Source: Rhizobiales bacterium Ga0077545 (GTDB lineage Bacteria; Pseudomonadota; Alphaproteobacteria; Rhizobiales; Methylopilaceae). From it: a stretch of DNA of 64,000 nucleotides. Of the stretch, positions 40,315 through 48,840 are shown piece by piece. The DNA lies in assembly GCA_001464335.1 (NCBI GenBank), contig LNEV01000009.1, positions 1 through 64,000 of the forward strand, given 5' to 3'. Each line of letters starts with the position of its first letter. Position 1 is the first letter of the stretch. The notes under the pieces were generated by a model. That model ran no database searches. It worked only from the letters and a program-made list of their open reading frames with translations, and was not told where the DNA came from. The position numbers and the translations under genes were made by a program.

Positions 40315-41873
40315 CAGTAGGCGTTCTCGGACTTCGACAGAAGCGAGAGCGGCGTTTTCGCGAGGATGTACACATCAAGAAGAACAGACCAGTTCTCGAT
40401 GTAATAGAGATCGTACTCGACACGTTTTTCGAGCTTCTGGCGGGTGTCGGTTTCGCCGCGCCATCCGTGGATCTGCGCCCAGCCGGTAATGCCAGGCTTG
40501 ACGCGGTGGCGCGAGAAATAACCGTCAACGGCTTCGTCGTAACGCCGCTCGGCAGCTTTCGCGTGGACGGCGTGCGGTCGCGGCCCGACCAGCGACAGAT
40601 CGCCCGCGAAGACGACGTTGAACAGCTGCGGCAACTCGTCGATCGAGGTCTTGCGGATGATCCGCCCGACGCGCGTGACGCGCGGATCGCCCTTCGTGAC
40701 GAGCTTGCTTGCGGTGTGATCGGTCATGTCGGTGTACATCGAGCGGAACTTGAACACGCCGATCAGCTCGTTGTTGAAGCCATACCGCTTCTGGCGGAAC
40801 AGAATGGGGCCCTTGGAATCGAGCCTGATGGCGATGGCCGTCACGATCATCAGCGGCGACAGGGCCAGCAGCATGAGCGCGCCGACCGTGCGGTCGAAAG
40901 CGGCCTTCACGACGACATCCCAATCGGCGATCGGCTTGTCCTGCATCGGAATGACCGGCACCGCGCCGATATAGGAATAGGCGCGCGGCCGGAACTGCAG
41001 GCGGTTCGTATGCGCGGACAGACGAATGTCGACCGGCAGAACCGAGAGCTTGTTCAGCATTTCGACGATGCGCGCTTCCGCCGTGACCGGAATGGTGAAG
41101 ATGATGAGATCGATGCGCGTGCGGCGCGCGAAGACGAGAAGATCGTCGACCGTGCCGAGCTTGGGCAGGCCCGCCACCTGCGGGGCCGAACGGTCGTCTT
41201 CGCGGTCGTCGAAGACGCCGAGAAGCTGAACATCGGTGCCGGTGTCGGCCTGAATGGCCTGAATGAGCTTTTCGCCGTTCTCGCCGCCGCCGACGATGAC
41301 CGTGCGGCGGGCAAGACGCCCGGTGTGCGTCCAGCGGCGGACGAGCAGGTTGAGCACGAAGCGGCCCGCAAGAAGAACCGCCAGCCCGAGAACCCACCAT
41401 GCGGCAAGCCAGCTGTCCGGCAGCGCGCTTTGGCCGATGGACTGAAGCCAGACGGCGGGGAGGAGCGTCGCCGCGCTCCAGATCAATGCGACCCGGAGAA
41501 CCTGGCTGGCACGGCTGCGCAGCAGAGGCACCGAGTACAGATGCGCGGTTTCAAGTCCGATGATGGCAAGGGTCAACACAGCCGGAACCAGCAGCGCATT
41601 GAGCCAGAAGGATTCCCCGTCCGACGGCGCGAAGAGGAAAAGAGACAGCGCCCCCGTCGCCAGTATGAGGACGAATTCCGCAAAGCGGGCAACGCCCCCC
41701 AGAATGACCGGGGAGATGTTGGGCTGGGCGGGCTCGGCCGAGAGGCGGCGCGCCAGATCGGACAGCGCGCGGCGGCTTTCGCTGCGCGGCGTCAGCCGTC
41801 GGTCCTGCGACGCTGTGCGCGGAACGGCCCTGCGGTCTTTTGAGGGAGAGGTCTTGCCTGAACGCTCGGTCAT
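40314..41873 (-). CDS. Undecaprenyl-phosphate sugar phosphotransferase (priming enzyme, WcaJ/ExoY-like)
   Basis: 519 residues. Four N-terminal membrane segments and a CoA-binding-like middle (RRTVIVGGGENGEKLIQAIQ) precede the catalytic part. That part has 'FDRTVGALMLLALSPLMIVT', 'KGPILFRQKRYGFNNELIGV', 'FKFRSMYTD', 'LPQLFNVVFAGDLSLVGPRP' and 'VKPGITGWAQIHGWRGET', the full polyprenyl glycosylphosphotransferase signature. Overall layout fits the glucose-priming (TIGR03023) group. It loads the first sugar phosphate on the lipid carrier. Confidence 0.95.
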   Translation of the reverse strand: MTERSGKTSPSKDRRAVPRTASQDRRLTPRSESRRALSDLARRLSAEPAQPNISPVILGGVARFAEFVLILATGALSLFLFAPSDGESFWLNALLVPAVLTLAIIGLETAHLYSVPLLRSRASQVLRVALIWSAATLLPAVWLQSIGQSALPDSWLAAWWVLGLAVLLAGRFVLNLLVRRWTHTGRLARRTVIVGGGENGEKLIQAIQADTGTDVQLLGVFDDREDDRSAPQVAGLPKLGTVDDLLVFARRTRIDLIIFTIPVTAEARIVEMLNKLSVLPVDIRLSAHTNRLQFRPRAYSYIGAVPVIPMQDKPIADWDVVVKAAFDRTVGALMLLALSPLMIVTAIAIRLDSKGPILFRQKRYGFNNELIGVFKFRSMYTDMTDHTASKLVTKGDPRVTRVGRIIRKTSIDELPQLFNVVFAGDLSLVGPRPHAVHAKAAERRYDEAVDGYFSRHRVKPGITGWAQIHGWRGETDTRQKLEKRVEYDLYYIENWSVLLDVYILAKTPLSLLSKSENAY

Positions 41874-41947
41874 CTGAAAAACGCAAAACTCATGTCGTCA
41901 CGTCTGAACGTGCGACCGTTTTGTACAGAAGAGGCGTGGAAGAAGCC

Positions 41948-43093
41948 TTAATCGGCCGCCGCGATCGCCAGAGCCTCGCGATAGGCGGCGATTCCGCCAT
42001 CGACCATCCCGTTATAGGAAAAGTTCCGGCGGACATGATCGCGCAGCAAAGCGGCATCCGCAGCCATGTCGCCCGCAAGGGTTGCGTCGATGGCGCGCGC
42101 GAGGGCCGCCGGATCGGACGGTTTTATCAGGCGATCCTTGCAAGGCCCAAAAATCTCAGGGATTCCGCCGACATTCGTGGCCACGAGCGGCATGGCGGCG
42201 GCGGCGGCTTCGAGCACGACATAGGGCAGAGATTCGCCTCGCGAAGGCACCACCATCAGCCGTGCGCGGGGCAGGGCCTCGCGGATGGGGCGAGGGCCCG
42301 AGAACGTGACCTGGCCGGAAAGGCCGAGCTGTGCCGCCTGCGCTTTCAAGGCGTCTTCATCCGGCCCCGCGCCGACGAGAAGGGCCGTGAGCGGCTTGCC
42401 TTTGTCGCGCAACTCCGCCAGCGCCAGCAGCAGCGTGTCGATGCCTTTCAGCGTGCGCATTTCGCCGAGATAGAGAATGTCCACCGCGTCGGCGTCTGCC
42501 GTCACAGGCTCGAATTCCGCTTCGGTAATGCCGTTCGGAACGACGCGGACAGGCGACTTTAGCGGGCCGATAAGCCGCTCGGTGCATCCGGCGATGTAGG
42601 TGCTTTCCATGAGGAATACGGAGGTGTGGCGTGCCAGAAGCCGCTCGACCCCGCGATAGAGCGCATCGCGCGGTGAGAAGCCGCTGAAATGGAAGCTGCC
42701 GCCATGCGGCGTGTAAATGCCGGCGGGCCAGGCGCGGTCGTACAGCGCCGGAAGGCGGGCATACAGACCGCCTTTCGAGCCGTGCCCGTGCACGATGTCG
42801 GGCGTTTTTTGATGTACGAGGGCGCGAATATCGCGCAGGGCCCGCACATCGCCGAGACCGGGATTGCGGCTCATCGGAATGCGCGTGAGGCCGAGCGAAA
42901 GATGGGGCGCGAGATCTCCCAGGGCCGTTTCGGCGCGGGCACCGCCCGTCGACGAATCGCAGACCACGCCGACCGCGTGCCCGCGCTCGATCTGGCCGCG
43001 CGCCACATCGAGCACATGACGGAAAAGCCCGCCGACCGGCGTGCGGAAGATGTGGATGATTCGCAGCGGCGCGTCCGGCCGGTGCTCCGGCAT
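41948..43093 (-). CDS. Glycosyltransferase family 4 (GT-B fold)
   Basis: 381 residues. 'IIHIFRTPVGGLFRHVLDVA' and 'PDIVHGHGSKGGLYARL' are typical of the acceptor-binding half. 'RVVPNGITEAEFEP' and 'LMVVPSRGESLPYVVLEAAA' with 'PLVATNVGGIPEI' form the nucleotide-sugar half with the EX7E-type motif. It assembles the repeat unit and overlaps the Wza-like gene by one base. Confidence 0.93.
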   Translation of the reverse strand: MPEHRPDAPLRIIHIFRTPVGGLFRHVLDVARGQIERGHAVGVVCDSSTGGARAETALGDLAPHLSLGLTRIPMSRNPGLGDVRALRDIRALVHQKTPDIVHGHGSKGGLYARLPALYDRAWPAGIYTPHGGSFHFSGFSPRDALYRGVERLLARHTSVFLMESTYIAGCTERLIGPLKSPVRVVPNGITEAEFEPVTADADAVDILYLGEMRTLKGIDTLLLALAELRDKGKPLTALLVGAGPDEDALKAQAAQLGLSGQVTFSGPRPIREALPRARLMVVPSRGESLPYVVLEAAAAAMPLVATNVGGIPEIFGPCKDRLIKPSDPAALARAIDATLAGDMAADAALLRDHVRRNFSYNGMVDGGIAAYREALAIAAAD

Positions 43094-43665
43094 CAGAACC
43101 AGCGTTCCTTGATGATGAGCGTGTCGCCGGGACGGATCAATGTGGTCATCGGCACGGTGACGCGAATGACGCCCTTCGCGTCGCGCCGCGAAAGTTCGAT
43201 CGCGCCGCGCCGCGCCCGGGGCGAAAAGCCGCCGGCAATGGCCACGGCCTGCTCGGCCGTCATACCCGCGACATAGGGGTATTGGCCGGCAAGAGTGACT
43301 TCGCCGAAGATGAAGAAAGGTCGGTAAGTCTCTACTTCCACGGAAACATTTGGATTGCGCAAGAAATCCTTGGCGAGCCGTCGCCCGATGGCCTTCTCAA
43401 GCTCGAACGTGCTGCGCCCCTGCGCCTCGACAGGGCCGATCAGCGGCATTGTGATGACGCCGCTCGCGTCCACCGAATAGGAGGCGGACAGGCTGGGTTG
43501 GTTGAACACCGTCACGCGCAGCCGGTCTCCCGAGCCGAGGAGATACGGGGCGTCGCTCGACACGCTCGCTGTCGTCAGCGCGCCGGGGCGTTCCGTGGCG
43601 CAGCCCCCCAGCGCAAGCATGGGCAGCAGGAAAAGCGCAATGAATTTCATAACAACGCGGGACAT
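43093..43665 (-). CDS. Polysaccharide export lipoprotein (Wza-like, short)
   Basis: 190 residues. The signal ends in the lipobox LALGGC. Poly_export motif 'YLLGSGDRLRVTVFNQPSLS' with 'GVITMPLIGPVEAQGRSTFE' and SLBB-like 'FFIFGEVTLAGQYPYVAGMT' are seen. It lacks the long extra domains of E. coli Wza, as is common in alphaproteobacteria. It probably forms the outer-membrane or periplasmic export channel for the exopolysaccharide. Confidence 0.93.
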   Translation of the reverse strand: MSRVVMKFIALFLLPMLALGGCATERPGALTTASVSSDAPYLLGSGDRLRVTVFNQPSLSASYSVDASGVITMPLIGPVEAQGRSTFELEKAIGRRLAKDFLRNPNVSVEVETYRPFFIFGEVTLAGQYPYVAGMTAEQAVAIAGGFSPRARRGAIELSRRDAKGVIRVTVPMTTLIRPGDTLIIKERWF

Positions 43666-43813
43666 GAACCGCCTTACCCGAAGCGTTTCGTTCCCTCTGA
43701 GATACGGCGTCCATGGTTAACAAACCCTTGGGCTGCATCCGGAGCGCGTGTGGCGATTAACCCGTTCATAACCATGGCCAAGCCAAAAAGGCGAAAGAGT
43801 TTTTAGCCTGGGG
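43666..43813. promoter_or_regulatory. Divergent intergenic region of the exopolysaccharide locus
   Basis: 148 bp between the reverse wza-like operon and the forward wzc-like operon; both promoters must lie here. It contains TTAA-CCCGTTC-ATAA at 43757-43771, one mismatch from the CtrA consensus TTAA-N7-TTAA, plus another TTAAC at 43717. No other clear regulator site. Assignment to CtrA is tentative. Confidence 0.4.
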
Positions 43814-46102
43814 ATGCCGACAATGGCTGGCGCGTACGATCCGCCTGCGAATGAGACACAGCCTGCCGCCGAGGCCGATCTTCGCGCCATAGGCAAAGCG
43901 CTGTGGCGCAAGAAGGCGCTGATTGTCGCGCCGACTCTGCTGGCCGCGGCGGCCGCGCTCTTTATCGCTGGCAGCATGGACCCAAAATTCCGTTCCGAAG
44001 CGCAGGTGCTGGTCGAGCGTAACGACAGCATCTACACGCGCCCCGAAGGTGTTCAGCCCTCGCTGCTGAACGAGGTCGACGAATTTGAGGTCGCGAGCCA
44101 GGTGCAGCTTCTGCTGTCGCGCGATCTGGCGCGGCGGGTGGTGAGCGATCTCAAGCTTGGCGAGATCGCCGAGTTCGATCCCGCCCGAAACGGTGTCTCG
44201 CTGCCGAAGCGCGTGCTGATTCTGATGGGGCTTGCGCGCGATCCGCTGCGCCTGAGCGCAGAAGAGCGCGTGCTGGACGCCTATTACAACAAGCTGAACG
44301 TCTACTCCGTGCCGAAATCGCGCGTGATCGTGGTCGAGTTTTCGTCGGGCGATCCCGAAACCGCCGCGAACGTCGCCAATGCCGTGACCGAGCGCTACAT
44401 CGAACTGCAGCAGACGACGAAGCAGCAGACGACTCGCCGCGCATCGACCTGGCTCTCCTCGCAGATTCAGGATCTCAGCAAGCTTGTGGCCGAGGCCGAG
44501 GCGAAGGTGGAGGCGTTTCGTTCCGAATCGAATCTTTTCGTCGGTACGAACAACACCTTCATCACGACCCAGCAGCTCGGCGATCTGAGCACCGAGCTTT
44601 CGCGTGTTCGTGGACAGCAGGCGGATGCGCGCGCGAAGGCGCAGCTCATTCGCGACGCGTTGTCCGCCGGAAAGCCTGTGGAATCGCTCGACATCGCAAA
44701 TTCCGAACTTCTGCGCCGCCTTGCCGAGCAAAGGGTCGCGCTGGCGTCCACCATCGCCCGGGAGGGCCGTACCTATCTGCCCGGTCATCCCCGGATGAGG
44801 GAATTGCAGGCCCAGCAGGTCTCGCTCGACAGCGAGATCAAGGCCGAGGGACTGAAGCTGTCGCGTGCTTACGAATCGGAAGCAGATCTTGCCGGTTCGC
44901 GGGTCGCCTCGCTGCAGTCGACGATCGATTCCCAAAGAGAAGTGGCCGGAACGTCCGGCGGACAGGAAGTGCAGTTGCGTGCGCTCGAGCGCGAAGCCAA
45001 GGCGCAGCGCGATCTTCTGGAACAGTTCCTTGCGCGTTACCGCGACGCCGAGGCGCGCGAGCGTGTCGAGGCGATTCCGCCGGATGCGCGCATCATTTCG
45101 CGCGCGACGCCCGACAACACGCCGTACTCGCCGAAGCCGCTTGCCATTACGACGCTGACGGCGGTCGCGGTGCTCGTCCTTCTGATCGTGATCATTACGG
45201 CCACCGAATTCATGGTCGTTCCCACGGTGGGTGGCGGCACGCCCTTGGTCGCACCGGCCGGGCCTCAGCGCAAAGACAGCGACGACGTGGCCGTGGATGC
45301 CACGCCGCTGCCCGAACCCAGGCCGCAAATGCCGATTCCGGCTGCGGCCGTCGCTGTGACGTCCATTCAGCCCAAACCGGTGGTCGCGCCTGCGCCGGCT
45401 TCGGCGCCTGTTGCCGGCGAGCCCGTCGCCTTCGGAAGACTGAACACCGCGCCTCCCGGCGCCGCGCCGGCGGAGGTGATGGACATCGAAGCCGCGGATA
45501 TGCGGATGATCGGCGATCTCGCCTCCCATCTTGCGGCCATGCCGAAAGGCGAGGGGGCTCTCAACATCATGGCCGTTGCCGCGTCGACGGCGGTCGATCC
45601 GGGCACCGTGGCGCTGGCACTTGCGCGCGCTCTTGCCGGTGCCGGCCGCAAGGCTGTCGTGACCGATGCAGGCGCGCTGAGTGCGGACTTTACGGCGGCG
45701 CTGCCGAATCCGTCGGAGGTCGGCGTTGGCGATCTGATCGCCGGAAAGGCCTCGTTCGGGCAGGCGCTGCAGCGCGACCGTGCCTCCGCGGTCCATCTCA
45801 TTGCGGCGGGATCGCCGTCGCTTCTGGCGGGCGATGCGCTGACACGTATGGGCATCGTGCTCGATGCTCTGGCGCAGACTTACGACTTCGTGATCGCTCT
45901 GGCGCCGCCATCGGATCGTTCGACGGACGTCGCCACCCTGGCGCGGCGCATGGGCGCCGCGATCCTCGTCGCCGACAAGCAGGATGCCGTCATGAACGCG
46001 GTCCACCGCAGCCTGCTGACGGCGGGCATCGGCGATGTGATCCTTCTTCTTGCCGACGCCGTTCCCGCCCGTCCGGTGGAACGCGCCTCCCAGAGCGCAT
46101 GA
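43814..46102 (+). CDS. Wzc/ExoP-like polysaccharide co-polymerase with degenerate kinase domain
   Basis: 762 residues. Wzz domain with first membrane helix about 35-55 (KALIVAPTLLAAAAALFIAG) and second about 440-460. A long periplasmic coiled coil lies between. After a Pro/Ala-rich linker, residues about 580-740 resemble the cytoplasmic BY-kinase fold, but the expected Walker A GKS/T is absent: the stretch reads 'NIMAVAASTAVDPGTVALAL'. The Walker A'-type aspartate is reduced to 'VVTDAGALSADF', and there is no Tyr-rich tail. It probably regulates chain length without kinase activity. Confidence 0.88.
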   Translation: MPTMAGAYDPPANETQPAAEADLRAIGKALWRKKALIVAPTLLAAAAALFIAGSMDPKFRSEAQVLVERNDSIYTRPEGVQPSLLNEVDEFEVASQVQLLLSRDLARRVVSDLKLGEIAEFDPARNGVSLPKRVLILMGLARDPLRLSAEERVLDAYYNKLNVYSVPKSRVIVVEFSSGDPETAANVANAVTERYIELQQTTKQQTTRRASTWLSSQIQDLSKLVAEAEAKVEAFRSESNLFVGTNNTFITTQQLGDLSTELSRVRGQQADARAKAQLIRDALSAGKPVESLDIANSELLRRLAEQRVALASTIAREGRTYLPGHPRMRELQAQQVSLDSEIKAEGLKLSRAYESEADLAGSRVASLQSTIDSQREVAGTSGGQEVQLRALEREAKAQRDLLEQFLARYRDAEARERVEAIPPDARIISRATPDNTPYSPKPLAITTLTAVAVLVLLIVIITATEFMVVPTVGGGTPLVAPAGPQRKDSDDVAVDATPLPEPRPQMPIPAAAVAVTSIQPKPVVAPAPASAPVAGEPVAFGRLNTAPPGAAPAEVMDIEAADMRMIGDLASHLAAMPKGEGALNIMAVAASTAVDPGTVALALARALAGAGRKAVVTDAGALSADFTAALPNPSEVGVGDLIAGKASFGQALQRDRASAVHLIAAGSPSLLAGDALTRMGIVLDALAQTYDFVIALAPPSDRSTDVATLARRMGAAILVADKQDAVMNAVHRSLLTAGIGDVILLLADAVPARPVERASQSA

Positions 46103-47139
46103 GCGAGCCTCGGCTCCGGCGTATCCGCGCGGCACTCGATGTGCTGGGCCTTGCGCGTGCGCACAAGATCGCCGGCCCGTTGACGCGCGGCCTCGGCGTC
46201 ATCTTTACGCTGCATCATGTGCGGCCGGACGATGGACGTCTGTTTGCGCCGAACAAGCTTCTGGAAATCGCGCCGGACTTTCTCGAAACGGTTCTGGGGG
46301 TTCTGGCCGAGGCCGATTATGACGTGGTGTCCCTCAATGAGGCCATCGAGCGGATCGAACGGCCGGGCGAACGGCGTTTTGCGACCTTTACCTTCGACGA
46401 TGGCTACCGTGATGTGCGCGACCACGCGCTGCCGGTCATGCGCCGTCACAACGCACCGTCGACCTTGTTCATCGCGAGTTCCTTTGCGGATGGTGCGGGG
46501 GAGCTGTGGTGGCTCGATCTGGAACACGCCATCGCCCGTATGGACGCGTTCGAATTCGGCGGCGCGCGGATAAAGTCTGCGACCGTCGAGGATAAATACG
46601 CGGCCTGGAACCATGTCTATTGGCGCCTGCGTGACATGGGCGAGATGCAGATGCGCGGCGAGATCGCGGCTCTCGTTCGCGCCTCCGGAGCGCAGACGTC
46701 CGGTCTTTCGGCGCAGCTTTGCATGGGCTGGGAAGAATTGCGGGCGCTGCGCGACGATCCGCTGGTGACGATAGGAAACCACACCGTCAGCCATTTCATG
46801 CTCGCAAAGCACCCCGAGGCCATCGCGCTCGCCGAGATCGCCGATGCGCAAAGCCGCATTGCGCGAGAGCTCGGAGAGGTGCCGCGCCACATCGCCTATC
46901 CGGTCGGGGATCCGACATCGGCCGGGCCGCGCGAATTCCGCATGGCGCGCGAGCTCGGATTTCGCAGCGGGCTGACGACGCGGCTCGGAATGCTTCATGC
47001 GCCGCACCGCGATCATCTCCACGCGCTGCCACGGGTCTCGCTGAACGGCCTGTTTCAGGAAAAGAAATATGCCGAGATGTTCGTCTCGGGCCTTCCATTT
47101 GCGATCAACAACCGCTTCCGCAAGCTGAATGTCGGCTAG
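46099..47139 (+). CDS. Polysaccharide deacetylase (NodB-type)
   Basis: 346 residues. The catalytic motif 1 is FTFDDGYRDVRD and motif 2 is GNHTVSHFML (H-S/T-V-S-H form). A later 'RHIAYPVGDPTSAGPREFRM' fits motif 3. It overlaps the wzc-like gene by 4 bp and likely removes acetyl or similar groups from the exported glycan or a precursor. Confidence 0.92.
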   Translation: MSEPRLRRIRAALDVLGLARAHKIAGPLTRGLGVIFTLHHVRPDDGRLFAPNKLLEIAPDFLETVLGVLAEADYDVVSLNEAIERIERPGERRFATFTFDDGYRDVRDHALPVMRRHNAPSTLFIASSFADGAGELWWLDLEHAIARMDAFEFGGARIKSATVEDKYAAWNHVYWRLRDMGEMQMRGEIAALVRASGAQTSGLSAQLCMGWEELRALRDDPLVTIGNHTVSHFMLAKHPEAIALAEIADAQSRIARELGEVPRHIAYPVGDPTSAGPREFRMARELGFRSGLTTRLGMLHAPHRDHLHALPRVSLNGLFQEKKYAEMFVSGLPFAINNRFRKLNVG

Positions 47140-47339
47140 TCCGGCCGGCTCATCCACTTGATGAGCAGGGCCGCCGGAATGACCCAGCCAAGGCCTGCGA
47201 TCACGTAGTAGAGAAATTGCCAAAATGCGTGGGCCTGCGCGACGCGCCCCTGCGCCAGCCCCATGAAGAACAGCGCCCAGCCGAGCACGAGAACGATCAT
47301 CAAAGCGGTGCCGATCAGTTTTCGTGTGCGGATGGTCAC
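47136..47339 (-). CDS. DUF2842 membrane protein
   Basis: 67 residues with two membrane helices (TALMIVLVLGWALFFMGLAQ and 'FLYYVIAGLGWVIPAALLIK'), ending WMSRPD, the usual DUF2842 form. This small family is common beside COX15 in alphaproteobacteria. The role is unknown, possibly linked to respiration because of its neighbours. Confidence 0.88.
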   Translation of the reverse strand: MTIRTRKLIGTALMIVLVLGWALFFMGLAQGRVAQAHAFWQFLYYVIAGLGWVIPAALLIKWMSRPD

Positions 47340-47498
47340 TTTTGTCTCCGGGGCGAGCGGTCGCGTTGCGAAGCGCGCATGGGGGGCCTATCAGGCTGGT
47401 ACGTTTCCAGGGACGCCCAGCCGATGCGCACGGTTTTCGGCCGGTTTGTCCACGAAGGCAAATGTTTCGGCGTCCGTTTCGCCGTTCCGAGGTGCATT

Positions 47499-48518
47499 AT
47501 GGCCGAACAGGCGCGCTCGCTGCGTCCCGTCAAGATCTGGCTTCTGGTTGTCGCTCTTCTCGTCGCCGTGATGGTGCTTGTCGGCGGAGCGACCCGGCTG
47601 ACCGAATCCGGCCTGTCGATCACCGAATGGAAGCCGGTGACGGGCACGTTGCCGCCGCTCTCCCAGGAGCAATGGGACGTGGAGTTCGGCAAGTACAAGC
47701 AGATCCCGCAATACCAGCAGGTCAATCGGGGCATGAGCCTCGATGAGTTCAAGACGATCTTCTATTGGGAATGGGGGCACCGGCTTCTCGGCCGCATCAT
47801 CGGCTTCGTCTTTCTCGTCCCGCTGATCTTCTTCTGGGTGCGGGGACATCTGACGCGCGAACTGGCGCCGAAGCTTCTGGTCCTGTTCTTCCTCGGCGGG
47901 TTTCAGGGCTTCATCGGCTGGTGGATGGTGGCGTCCGGCCTCGTCAACCGGGTGTCGGTCGCGCCCTATCGGCTGGCGGTCCATCTCACTTTCGCGTTCT
48001 TCCTGTTTGCCGCGCTTCTGTGGGTCGTGCGGTCGCTGTCTCCCGCCAAGGGCGAGAGCGTGCCGCCCGGCGTAAAGAAAGGGGCCGTGGCTCTGCTCGT
48101 GCTGGCCTTCGTGCAGGTCTTTCTCGGCGCGATCGTCGCGGGCCTCGATGCGGGCCTGACCTTCACGACATGGCCGCTGATGGACGGGCGGTTCATTCCG
48201 GCGTGGATGAGCCTGACGCCGCTGGAGCCCATCTGGCGCAATCTGTTCGAAAATCCGATGACCGCGCAGTTCGTGCACCGCATGGTGGCTTACGCGCTGT
48301 TCGTGGCGGCGGGTCTTCACGTGCTTCAGGCGCGCGGCACGCCGGTCGCCAAATCGGCCATTGTGCTGTTCGGCCTCGTCACGGCGCAGGCCGTCATCGG
48401 CATCGCGACGCTCGTGCATCTCGTGCCGATCTCGCTGGCGCTGCTGCACCAGCTCGGCGCGCTTGCGGTGATCGGCCACGCGACCGGCTATGTGTACAGG
48501 GTCCGTCAGGCGGCCTGA
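47499..48518 (+). CDS. ctaA: Heme A synthase (COX15/CtaA)
   Basis: 339 residues from ATG 47499 (MAEQARSLRPVKIWLLVVAL); the much longer open frame upstream reads antisense of other genes. Eight membrane segments. Heme-ligand His candidates lie in YWEWGHRLLGR, YRLAVHLTFAF, QFVHRMVAYAL and ALLHQLGALAV. 'GGATRLTESGLSITEWKPVTG' style sequence is diagnostic. It converts heme O to heme A for cytochrome oxidase. Confidence 0.95.
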   Translation: MAEQARSLRPVKIWLLVVALLVAVMVLVGGATRLTESGLSITEWKPVTGTLPPLSQEQWDVEFGKYKQIPQYQQVNRGMSLDEFKTIFYWEWGHRLLGRIIGFVFLVPLIFFWVRGHLTRELAPKLLVLFFLGGFQGFIGWWMVASGLVNRVSVAPYRLAVHLTFAFFLFAALLWVVRSLSPAKGESVPPGVKKGAVALLVLAFVQVFLGAIVAGLDAGLTFTTWPLMDGRFIPAWMSLTPLEPIWRNLFENPMTAQFVHRMVAYALFVAAGLHVLQARGTPVAKSAIVLFGLVTAQAVIGIATLVHLVPISLALLHQLGALAVIGHATGYVYRVRQAA

Positions 48519-48527
48519 TCGAATCGA

Positions 48528-48549
48528 AACGGCGCCTGGGGGCGCCGTT
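48528..48549 (+). terminator. Terminator-like hairpin after ctaA
   Basis: Perfect 9-bp arms AACGGCGCC (48528-48536) and GGCGCCGTT (48541-48549) around a TGGG loop, followed by CTTC. The T-tail is weak. It separates ctaA from the convergent small gene that ends at 48590. Confidence 0.7.
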
Positions 48550-48589
48550 CTTCGCATTCCACTTCAAGAAATTCAGATAGCGGACAAGA

Positions 48590-48754
48590 TCAGGCGGCCT
48601 GAGCCACCGGCTCGTGTTGCGCTTCAGCCACGATGTTGGCGATCGCATTTTCCATACGGCGCAAACGAGCCGCGCGGATGTACAGAATCAGACCCGTCCA
48701 GGCGGCGACCTGAACACCGAAAAACGCAATCGCGAGCTGCAACGAGAAATCCAA
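48590..48754 (-). CDS. 54-residue membrane protein
   Basis: The open frame starts with TTG at 48754, seven bases after a GGAGG site. It encodes a hydrophobic helix (LQLAIAFFGVQVAAWTGLIL) followed by a short basic/helical tail (YIRAARLRRMENAIANIVAE). The good ribosome-binding site and sensible topology argue for a real gene. It is shaped like CcmD or other small respiratory-assembly proteins, but no family is proven. Confidence 0.65.
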   Translation of the reverse strand: MDFSLQLAIAFFGVQVAAWTGLILYIRAARLRRMENAIANIVAEAQHEPVAQAA

Positions 48755-48840
48755 GTCCCATCCTCCAACTGGCCGTTCAGGCCCCCACCGGCGTGCATTA
48801 AGTACCTGGTCCTCTTAACGTCGCGTTTGCAGCAAACGTT

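Noticed and set aside
40296-41843. 515-codon forward frame opposite the priming transferase
   Set aside because: Asp/Arg/His-rich shadow with no domain; the reverse-strand enzyme is unmistakable.
43766-46135. 789-codon reverse-strand frame opposite the wzc-like gene
   Set aside because: It is composed of Arg/His/Gly-rich sequence from high-GC antisense codons and has no recognisable domain, while the forward frame is a clear co-polymerase.
46719-47498. Long upstream extension of the ctaA reading frame
   Set aside because: The extension is an out-of-frame read of the deacetylase gene and the antisense of DUF2842; the heme A synthase proper begins at ATG 47499.
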